Origin: Candidatus Pelagibacter sp.
Lineage (GTDB): Bacteria > Pseudomonadota > Alphaproteobacteria > Pelagibacterales > Pelagibacteraceae
Assembly: GCA_028226535.1 (NCBI GenBank)
Contig: JAOJEG010000030.1
Coordinates: 1-6,474 of the forward strand
Reading direction: 5' to 3'
DNA: 6,474 bases
Shown: positions 1-6,474 of the stretch, piece after piece
Position numbering within the stretch: the stretch's first letter is position 1
Layout of the letters: every line of letters begins with the position of its first letter
Translations under genes and position numbers: made by a program
Notes under the pieces: generated by a model
Databases searched by the model: none
What the model was told of the DNA's origin: nothing
What the model saw: the letters and a program-made list of their open reading frames with translations, nothing else

Positions 1-39
1 AGTAGCACCTCCAGTAATTATTATTTTATTTGCTTCCAT
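1..39 (-). CDS. Start of a Rossmann-fold SDR-like protein (partial)
   Basis: Read from 39 down to 1, an ATG opens 13 codons giving [13 protein letters not shown] before the window ends. A short basic start, a hydrophobic beta strand (IIIT) and then GGAT is the classic opening of an NAD(P)-binding Rossmann fold, as in short-chain dehydrogenases (TGGAxGIG). A purine-rich AAAAAGG about 8-10 bases upstream (around 49-55) is a plausible ribosome binding site. The start lies inside the end of uvrB, overlapping it by 19 bp in another frame, which suggests translation from the same minus-strand transcript. The visible part is too short to name a substrate or subfamily, and another Rossmann protein is possible. 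Confidence 0.55.
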   Translation of the reverse strand, partial: MEANKIIITGGAT

Positions 40-2192
40 TTTTTTTTACCTTTTTGTGCTCTTGTACCTGGTAGTCCCATTGTGGATCTACCTTTTGGAT
101 AAATTTTATTTTTAGAACTATATTTTTTTACCTTTGGATTTAAAGTAATTTCTAGTTCAGAAGCCTCTAGTTTTCTAATTTCATCTCTAATTTTTGCAGC
201 TTCTTCAAATTCAAGGTTAGTGGCAGATTCTTTCATTCTCTTATTAAGAGCCTTTAGGTGTTTTTTAAGATTTCCACCTATATTTTCATCAGTTCCAACT
301 TTGACGTAATCTTTTTCATAGACACTCTCTAAAACATCGCCAATTTCTTTTTTAATGCTGGTTGCATCAATTTTGTGTTTTTTGTTATAAGCAACCTGAA
401 TAGATCTTCTTCTATCTGTTTCTTTAATTGCATTTTTGATACTCTTTGTCTCTTTATCTGCATAAAGAATAACTCTACCATCTAGATTTCTAGCAGCTCT
501 TCCAATTGTTTGTATTAATGAAGTTTCTGATCTTAAAAAACCTTCCTTGTCTGCATCTAAAATTCCAACTAATGCACACTCAGGTATATCAAGTCCTTCT
601 CTTAAAAGATTAATTCCAACCAAAACATCAAACACACCTAGTCTTAGATCTCTCATGATTTCTATACGCTCCAAGGTGTCGATATCAGAGTGCATATATC
701 TTACTTTAATACCATTTTCATGAAGGTATTCTGTTAAGTCTTCAGCCATTTTTTTTGTTAAGGTAGTTACCAGTACTCTGTAGTTGTTATTGATTACTTT
801 TACACATTCATGCATCAAATCATCAACTTGGTTTTTAGCAGGCTTTATTTCTACCGGAGGATCTATCAATCCTGTGGGTCTAATAACTTGTTCTACATAT
901 TTATTTTTTGTTTGTTTTAACTCCCAAGGACCTGGTGTTGCTGATACAAAAACAGTTTGAGTTCGCATTGCATCCCATTCTTCAAATTTAAGTGGTCTAT
1001 TATCCATACAAGAAGGTAATCTAAACCCATATTCTGCAAGATTACTTTTTCTAGATCTGTCTCCTTTGTACATTCCATTTAACTGAGGAACTGTTACGTG
1101 ACATTCATCAACAAAAATTAAAGTATTATCAGGGAAATATTCAAATAGAGTAGGAGGGGGTTCACCTGGTTTTCTACCAGATAAAAACCTTGAGTAGTTT
1201 TCAATTCCAGCACAAGAACCAGTTGCTTCGATCATTTCTAAATCAAATTTAGTTCTCTCCTCTAATCTTTGCGCCTCGAGTAATTTATTTTGTTCTTTGA
1301 ATTTTTTTAATGTTGCTTCTAATTCTCTTTTAATTTTAATTATAGCTTGCTCAATTGTTGGTTTTGGAGTGATGTAGTGACTATTTGCATAAACTTTAAT
1401 AACATCAAGTTCATTTACCAAATCTCCTGTTAAGGGATCAAACTCTTCTATTTTTTCTAGCTTATCTCCAAATAAACTTAATCTCCAGGCACGGTCTTCT
1501 AAGTGAGATGGAAAAATTTCAAGATATTCACCACGAGCTCTAAAAGTTCCTCGATAAAAATTTTGATCATTTCTTTTGTATTGAAGTGCTACTAAAGATT
1601 TTATTAATTCTTCTCTGTTATAGTCATAATTAGTCTTTAAGCTTAAAGTCATTTTGCTGTAAGCTTCAACAGAACCTAATCCATAAATACAAGAGACACT
1701 TGATACAATGATAACATCATCACGCTCAAGAAGGGATCTCGTTGCTGAGTGACGCATTCGATCGATTTGTTCATTTATTGATGCTTCCTTTTCAATATAA
1801 GTATCTGATCGTGGAACATATGCTTCTGGCGTATAGTAATCATAGTAAGATACAAAATATTCAACTGCATTATCTGGAAAAAAGGATTTCATTTCTCCAT
1901 ACAGTTGAGCTGCTAATGTTTTGTTGGGTGCAAGAATTAATGCTGGTCTATTAGTTTTCTCAATTACTTTTGCCATCGTAAACGTTTTTCCAGATCCAGT
2001 TACACCCAGTAATACCTGACTTAATTGATCTTTATTTGCGCCATTAACTAATTGTTTAATTGCTTCAGGTTGGTCGCCTGCAGGCTTAAAATCAGTTTTC
2101 ATTTGAAATTTTCTTCCACCCTCTAGCTTAGGGCTTATTGCAGGATTTTTATTCTGCACAGCTGTAATTAAATCTTGATAAGTATTCTGCAT
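21..2192 (-). CDS. uvrB: Excinuclease ABC subunit B (UvrB)
   Basis: UvrB is the damage-verifying, helicase-like subunit of UvrABC nucleotide excision repair. UvrA loads it at a lesion, and it then recruits UvrC for dual incision. The 723-residue product is complete. Visible elements are Walker A GVTGSGKT (63-70), the beta-hairpin region rich in Tyr and ending PRSDTYIEK (about 116-135), a Walker B box reading DECH (362-365), SATPG (417-421), the [13 protein letters not shown] segment (526-538), QTIGRAARN (561-569) and a C-terminal UVR domain (about 645-680) that contacts UvrC. It is longer than the roughly 670 residues of E. coli UvrB, because of about 30 extra N-terminal residues and a basic tail with GRSTMGLPG. 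Both are seen in alphaproteobacterial UvrB. I keep the upstream ATG because EGGRKF (24-29), before the alternative Met31, matches the alphaproteobacterial N-terminus. No clear Shine-Dalgarno is visible. Cys replaces the usual Ser in the Walker B DESH. Confidence 0.97.
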   Translation of the reverse strand: MQNTYQDLITAVQNKNPAISPKLEGGRKFQMKTDFKPAGDQPEAIKQLVNGANKDQLSQVLLGVTGSGKTFTMAKVIEKTNRPALILAPNKTLAAQLYGEMKSFFPDNAVEYFVSYYDYYTPEAYVPRSDTYIEKEASINEQIDRMRHSATRSLLERDDVIIVSSVSCIYGLGSVEAYSKMTLSLKTNYDYNREELIKSLVALQYKRNDQNFYRGTFRARGEYLEIFPSHLEDRAWRLSLFGDKLEKIEEFDPLTGDLVNELDVIKVYANSHYITPKPTIEQAIIKIKRELEATLKKFKEQNKLLEAQRLEERTKFDLEMIEATGSCAGIENYSRFLSGRKPGEPPPTLFEYFPDNTLIFVDECHVTVPQLNGMYKGDRSRKSNLAEYGFRLPSCMDNRPLKFEEWDAMRTQTVFVSATPGPWELKQTKNKYVEQVIRPTGLIDPPVEIKPAKNQVDDLMHECVKVINNNYRVLVTTLTKKMAEDLTEYLHENGIKVRYMHSDIDTLERIEIMRDLRLGVFDVLVGINLLREGLDIPECALVGILDADKEGFLRSETSLIQTIGRAARNLDGRVILYADKETKSIKNAIKETDRRRSIQVAYNKKHKIDATSIKKEIGDVLESVYEKDYVKVGTDENIGGNLKKHLKALNKRMKESATNLEFEEAAKIRDEIRKLEASELEITLNPKVKKYSSKNKIYPKGRSTMGLPGTRAQKGKKKWKQIK

Positions 2193-2202
2193 TATTTATA
2201 AA
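2175..2202 (+). promoter_or_regulatory. Sigma70-like promoter for the aminotransferase
   Basis: TTGATA at 2175-2180 (five of six matches to the -35 consensus) is followed after 16 bases by TATAAA at 2197-2202 (five of six to the -10). Transcription would begin near 2209, leaving a leader of about 18 bases before the ATG at 2228. The -35 box lies inside the first codons of uvrB. The spacer is AT-rich, so chance matches are common. No Shine-Dalgarno is visible in the leader. Confidence 0.4.
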
Positions 2203-2215
2203 ACTAGTAGATTAA

Positions 2216-3392
<1,177 letters not shown>

Positions 3393-3395
3393 GAA

Positions 3396-4052
3396 GTGAA
3401 AACAGCCTTATTATTTGGAGCATCTGGGCTAGTTGGAAATCATCTTTTAAATCAATTAATTAGCAATAATAACTATTCTAACATTAAGTTATTTGTTCGT
3501 TCATCAATAGATATAAGCGATCCAAAGATCGAAATTATTCAAACAGATTTTAATAATTTAGAAAATCATAAAGAAGATATTAAAGGGGATGATTGTTTCT
3601 TTTGTATTGGCACTACAAAGAAAAATTCACCAGATAAAAATGAATATAAGAAAGTAGAGCTTGAAGTTCCAAAACAAATTGCTCAAATAGCAAAATCAAA
3701 CTCAGTAAATTCATTTGTATTTGTCTCATCTGGTTATGCAGATCCAAAAAGTTCAGGAGATTATTTAAAATTCAAGGGAGAAGTAGAAGAAGAATTAAAA
3801 AGACTTAATTTTCCAAAGCTTGGAATTATGAGGCCTTCTTTTCTATTGGGTGATAGAAAAGAAAAGAGAGTAGGCGAGAAAATAGGAATTTTTGTATTTA
3901 AATTATTGTCTCCTCTATTTTTAGGACCTCTAAAGAAAATGAAACCCATTCATTCAGCAACTGTCGCTAAAGCTATGATTAAGACTGCAAATGAAAACTT
4001 GGAAAAAAATATCTTCGAGTCGAATGAAATAGCTGAATTAGTTTTAAACTAA
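3396..4052 (+). CDS. TIP30/HTATIP2-like NAD(P)-binding protein
   Basis: This is a 218-residue atypical SDR of the NAD(P)-binding Rossmann family (PF13460-like) that includes CC3/TIP30 and bacterial 'oxidoreductase' proteins of unknown substrate. The sequence shows the glycine motif GASGLVG (8-14), the acidic strand end TDF (50-52), FFCIGTT (68-74), which is typical of the TIP30 group, FVSSGYADP (109-117), a YxxxK pair at Tyr123 and Lys127 in YLKFKGEVEEEL, and RPSFLLG (146-152). No signal peptide is visible. A GTG start is the only credible one: the in-frame TAA of the aminotransferase lies one codon upstream, and the Rossmann strand begins right after GTG. The 3-base gap suggests translational coupling to the aminotransferase, with only a weak AAGAA as ribosome binding site. 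The role is unknown, and electron transfer or reduction of a small molecule is inferred from the fold. Confidence 0.85.
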   Translation: MKTALLFGASGLVGNHLLNQLISNNNYSNIKLFVRSSIDISDPKIEIIQTDFNNLENHKEDIKGDDCFFCIGTTKKNSPDKNEYKKVELEVPKQIAQIAKSNSVNSFVFVSSGYADPKSSGDYLKFKGEVEEELKRLNFPKLGIMRPSFLLGDRKEKRVGEKIGIFVFKLLSPLFLGPLKKMKPIHSATVAKAMIKTANENLEKNIFESNEIAELVLN

Positions 4053-5066
4053 TCCTAATCTTACAACAGATTTAGCAGTTTCAGATATACATCCTTTTGC
4101 AGGATTAAATTTTAATCCCAATAATTCTTCAGCATAACTTGTGTCAGTTTGCATTGTGATTTCAAGGTCTGGAATCATTGTTTTTGCACTCGAGTCCAAG
4201 TAGCTAAACAATTTAACCATAAAATTTGGAAGATGTTTTTTTGGAAGTTTTTTTGCATATTCTGGCATTGCTTCAGCCATTATTTGAGATAGCTCAATTA
4301 GTGTTTTTACTTCTTTACCTACAATTAATCTTCGTCCACCAACATTATCATTGCCAATACAAGCAACGTGTGCTTTTGCTATATCCTTTACATCAGAAAT
4401 TAAAACTCCCCACTTAGGTGCTGCAGGAAATTTGCCTTTTAGAAACTGTCTAACATATTCAATTGAAGTTCCTCCTTTTTTATCTAGTGCATCACCAAAA
4501 ACTCCCCCAGGACAAATAGTAGTAAACTTATTTTTTAATCCCTTGCTATTCATAAATTCCCAAGCAAGTCTTTCAGCTTTTGTTTTTGATAAAAAGTAGT
4601 CAGTTACCCCTTCTTTCCAATTTTCATCTGTCCAATCATTTTCTCCAAATGTATAAGGGTTACTTCTGTTTGGTTTTCTAAACATTGCAACAATCGAAGA
4701 AGTTTTAATTATCTGTTCTACATTTGCATTAATACCAGCCTTTAAAACTCTTAACGTTCCATCTACAGCAGGTGCCAATAAACTATCTCTATCATTTGAA
4801 ACTTTGTAAGGAAAAGGTGAAGCAATATGCATTATATATTTACACCCTTGAGCAGCTTCATTCCATCCATCATCTTTTAAAAGGTCCAATTCAGCAAATG
4901 ACAATTTTTCAGTTGATGCATATTTGCCAATAGTTTCTTTAGTTTGATTAATAAGTTCCTTATTTCTAACTGTTCCTAAAACTTCATATCCTGCATTTAA
5001 TAATTCTATTGTAGTATGTTTTGCTATCCATCCACTTATTCCAGTTAATAATACTTTATTTGCCAT
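4044..5066 (-). CDS. Extended SDR, dihydroflavonol-reductase-like
   Basis: This 340-residue cytoplasmic NAD(P)-dependent oxidoreductase belongs to the extended SDR family (NAD-dependent epimerase/dehydratase), resembling the flavonoid reductase/aldehyde reductase branch. The glycine motif TGISGWIA is at 8-15, AELDLLKDDGW (58-68) contains the Asp-Leu that packs on adenine, HIASPFP at 80-86 is characteristic of the branch, the catalytic Ser is at 123 or 124 (KTSSIVAM), and the catalytic YxxxK is Tyr157-Lys161 in YFLSK. CPGGVFGD (185-192) matches the PxxxxG loop after the active site. AAAGGG eight to nine bases upstream supports the ATG at 5066. It lies 42 bp downstream of trxB on the same strand with no visible terminator between, so co-transcription is likely. 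Its stop overlaps the end of the converging TIP30-like gene. The substrate is unknown. The plant-derived name should not be read as flavonoid metabolism, and a carbonyl or aldehyde reductase is more plausible. Confidence 0.9.
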   Translation of the reverse strand: MANKVLLTGISGWIAKHTTIELLNAGYEVLGTVRNKELINQTKETIGKYASTEKLSFAELDLLKDDGWNEAAQGCKYIMHIASPFPYKVSNDRDSLLAPAVDGTLRVLKAGINANVEQIIKTSSIVAMFRKPNRSNPYTFGENDWTDENWKEGVTDYFLSKTKAERLAWEFMNSKGLKNKFTTICPGGVFGDALDKKGGTSIEYVRQFLKGKFPAAPKWGVLISDVKDIAKAHVACIGNDNVGGRRLIVGKEVKTLIELSQIMAEAMPEYAKKLPKKHLPNFMVKLFSYLDSSAKTMIPDLEITMQTDTSYAEELLGLKFNPAKGCISETAKSVVRLGLV

Positions 5067-5073
5067 TATATTT

Positions 5074-5080
5074 ACCCTTT
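5074..5080 (-). promoter_or_regulatory. Ribosome binding site of the extended SDR
   Basis: On the minus strand AAAGGGT (5080 down to 5074) sits seven bases before the ATG at 5066-5064. It is among the clearest Shine-Dalgarno sequences in the window and fixes the start. Most other genes here have weak sites or none. Confidence 0.55.
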
Positions 5081-5108
5081 TCGTTTGTAATTAGTTATCA
5101 ATCTCGAA

Positions 5109-6053
5109 TTAGTGAGATAGGAATTTTTCGGCTTCTAATGCTGCCATACAGCCCATTCCCGCAGCTGTAACGGCTTGTCTAAAAGTTTTGTCTTTAACAT
5201 CACCTGCAGCATAAACTCCAGGGATATTAGTTTCAGTAGAATCTGGTTTAGTTACTAAATAACCTTCTTTATCCATATCCAACTGTTCTTTAAATAAAGC
5301 TGTTGCTGGATCATGGCCAATTGCAATAAATAAACCATCAATTTTCATTTCTTGAACTTCATTAGTTTTTAGATTTTTAACCTTGATACCTGTAACGTTT
5401 TTAGGTTCACCATCTCCAATTACTTCATCGACAGCACTATCCCAAATGATTTCAATTTTTTTATTTTCCATTAATTTTTTTTGAAGCATCTTTTCAGCTC
5501 TTAACTCATCTCTTCTATGGATTAGTTTTACCTTTGATGCAAATTTTGTAAGAAACATTGCTTCTTCAACAGCAGCATTACCACCACCAACAACTGCCAC
5601 AACTTTTTCTTTAAAGAAAAAACCATCACATGTAGCACACGCAGAAACTCCAAAGCCTCTAAATTTTTGTTCAGATTCTAAATTTAACCATCTAGCTTGA
5701 GCGCCAGTTGATATAATTATACTATCTGCAGTATATTTTTGACCACTATCACCCATGGCTTCAAACGGTGTAGATTTTAAATTTACAGATGAAATATGAT
5801 CTTCAATCATTTCAGTTCCAACAGCTTTAGCTTGATCTCTCATTTGATCCATTAACCAAGGACCTTGAATTACATCAGCAAAACCAGGAAAATTTTCTAC
5901 ATCTGTTGTTGTAGTTAATTGTCCACCAGGAGCTGATCCATAAACTAAAACAGGACTTAACATTGCTCGAGCAGCATAGACAGCAGCAGTGTATCCGGCT
6001 GGACCGGATCCAATTATTAACACTTTTGTGTGTTTTGTTGGATTATCACTCAT
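5109..6053 (-). CDS. trxB: Thioredoxin-disulfide reductase (TrxB)
   Basis: TrxB is a cytoplasmic FAD enzyme that passes electrons from NADPH to thioredoxin, keeping the thiol pool reduced for ribonucleotide reductase, peroxiredoxins and similar partners. The 314-residue product is the normal length for the low-molecular-weight class. FAD is bound by GSGPAGYTAAVYAARA (15-30), STGAQARWL (115-123) and GVYAAGDV (279-286). NADPH is bound by VVGGGNAAVEEA (154-165) and HRRDELRA (179-186). The redox-active disulfide is Cys139-Ala-Thr-Cys142 followed by Asp143, exactly the CATCD box of bacterial TrxB. The C-terminal RQAVTAAGMGCMAAL (292-306) completes the FAD site. MSDNPTKHTKVLIIG is a natural N-terminus. 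No good Shine-Dalgarno precedes it; a TATAAC lies only about 12 bases upstream, so a very short leader or leaderless mRNA is possible. It probably leads a two-gene minus-strand unit with the extended SDR. Confidence 0.97.
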   Translation of the reverse strand: MSDNPTKHTKVLIIGSGPAGYTAAVYAARAMLSPVLVYGSAPGGQLTTTTDVENFPGFADVIQGPWLMDQMRDQAKAVGTEMIEDHISSVNLKSTPFEAMGDSGQKYTADSIIISTGAQARWLNLESEQKFRGFGVSACATCDGFFFKEKVVAVVGGGNAAVEEAMFLTKFASKVKLIHRRDELRAEKMLQKKLMENKKIEIIWDSAVDEVIGDGEPKNVTGIKVKNLKTNEVQEMKIDGLFIAIGHDPATALFKEQLDMDKEGYLVTKPDSTETNIPGVYAAGDVKDKTFRQAVTAAGMGCMAALEAEKFLSH

Positions 6054-6066
6054 ACAAAAGTTATAT

Positions 6067-6070
6067 AAGG
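6067..6070 (+). promoter_or_regulatory. Ribosome binding site of the ELM1-like gene
   Basis: AAGG at 6067-6070 lies four bases before the ATG at 6075. It is short but supports this start over the in-frame Met codons at residues 13 and 16, which would remove the first conserved segment (LLTEG). Confidence 0.4.
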
Positions 6071-6074
6071 ATAA

Positions 6075-6474
6075 ATGGCAAAATTAAAAGGGATATTATT
6101 GACCGAAGGTATGCATGGCATGATCAGTCAAGTAGAAGGTTTGGCTAAAGCCTTGGATATAGATTTTACACACCACAAGGTTGAACTAAATCATTTTTGG
6201 AAATTAATTCCTCCAAATCTTAGCCCAGTTTCACAGCGTGTTTTTAAAAAAATTAATCACGATGATTTTGATGTGATCATCTCATGTGGACGTAAAAGTG
6301 TTATTCCTTCAATTCACTTAAAGAATACAGCAAACAAAAAAGCATTTAATATTCACATTCAAGATCCAAAAGTAGATTTAAATCATTTTGATTTTATTGT
6401 TGCTCCAGAGCATGATGGAATAGAAGGTCACAATGTAATAAGCACAAAGGGCGCCATTCATTACCTTACTGAAA
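6075..6474 (+). CDS. ELM1-like protein (DUF1022), partial at 3' end
   Basis: An open frame from ATG 6075 runs off the window after 133 codons. The family (PF06258, named from Arabidopsis ELM1, a mitochondrial fission factor) is widespread in alphaproteobacteria, where its role is unknown. Its fold is thought to resemble nucleotide-sugar-using GT-B enzymes. The translation begins MAKLKGILLTEGMHGMISQ, where LLTEG plus a Gly-rich turn matches the family's LT(E/D)GRAG start. VIISCGRKSVIPS (about residues 69-81) matches the SGRRSxP segment. NIHIQDPKVDLNHFDFIVAPEHDG (about 95-118) is the family hallmark, followed by VISTKGAIHYLT, which corresponds to the conserved TxGAxH. No signal peptide or membrane segment is visible. 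It is divergent from trxB with a 21-bp gap, so the two promoters must overlap the opposite coding regions or be very compact. The family call is firm, the function is not. Confidence 0.85.
   Translation, partial: MAKLKGILLTEGMHGMISQVEGLAKALDIDFTHHKVELNHFWKLIPPNLSPVSQRVFKKINHDDFDVIISCGRKSVIPSIHLKNTANKKAFNIHIQDPKVDLNHFDFIVAPEHDGIEGHNVISTKGAIHYLTE

Noticed and set aside
1742..1954. Plus-strand open frame of 70 codons inside uvrB
   Set aside because: It lies antisense to a strongly conserved part of uvrB (beta-hairpin and following region), its product has no recognisable motif and there is no ribosome binding site. It is a shadow frame.
3761..3949. Minus-strand frame opposite the TIP30-like gene
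   Set aside because: It is low-complexity translation antisense to a recognisable Rossmann protein, with no motif or start signal.
4041..4060. Possible terminator hairpin at the convergent gene ends (GTTTTAAAC)
   Set aside because: The near-palindrome is A/T only, imperfect and has no loop or T tract. It is expected by chance in DNA this AT-rich.
4226..4599. Two plus-strand frames inside the extended SDR
   Set aside because: They overlap each other and lie antisense to an intact, recognisable gene. Their Leu/Pro-rich products look like reversed codons, not proteins.
5963..6148. Plus-strand frame spanning the trxB start and ELM1-like start
   Set aside because: It conflicts with two well-supported genes, and the frame from 6075 gives a clear family match while this one does not.

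Overview
The window looks like chromosomal DNA from a streamlined, AT-rich alphaproteobacterium, most likely SAR11 (Pelagibacterales). Three things suggest this. Base composition is strongly AT-rich, and codons are biased to A/T in every gene. Gene packing is very tight: spacers are 3, 21, 35 and 42 bp, and two gene pairs overlap by 9 and 19 bp. The UvrB has the N-terminal extension and basic tail typical of alphaproteobacteria, and the last gene belongs to the ELM1-like family found mainly in alphaproteobacteria and plant mitochondria. The assignment rests on recognition, not on a database search.

Layout from left to right. (1) At the left edge is the first 13 codons of a Rossmann-fold (SDR-like) gene on the minus strand, overlapping the end of uvrB. 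(2) uvrB follows, complete, on the minus strand. (3) A 35-bp divergent spacer carries promoter-like boxes for both directions. (4) An aspC-type PLP aminotransferase on the plus strand is broken by a frame change near 3083-3101. (5) Three bases later a TIP30/HTATIP2-like NAD(P)-binding protein begins with GTG in the same direction. (6) It meets a minus-strand flavonoid-reductase-like extended SDR tail to tail, with the two genes overlapping by 9 bp. (7) trxB (thioredoxin reductase) lies upstream of that SDR on the minus strand and probably shares its transcript. (8) A 21-bp divergent spacer separates trxB from the start of an ELM1-like (DUF1022) gene on the plus strand, which is cut by the window end.

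The genes cover DNA repair (uvrB), amino-acid metabolism (aspC), thiol redox balance (trxB), two or three NAD(P)-dependent oxidoreductases of unknown substrate, and one conserved protein of unknown bacterial role. They do not form one pathway. I see no RNA gene, mobile element, CRISPR array or defence system, no long repeat and no convincing terminator. No stretch above 300 bp lacks a gene. The one clear anomaly is the interrupted aminotransferase.
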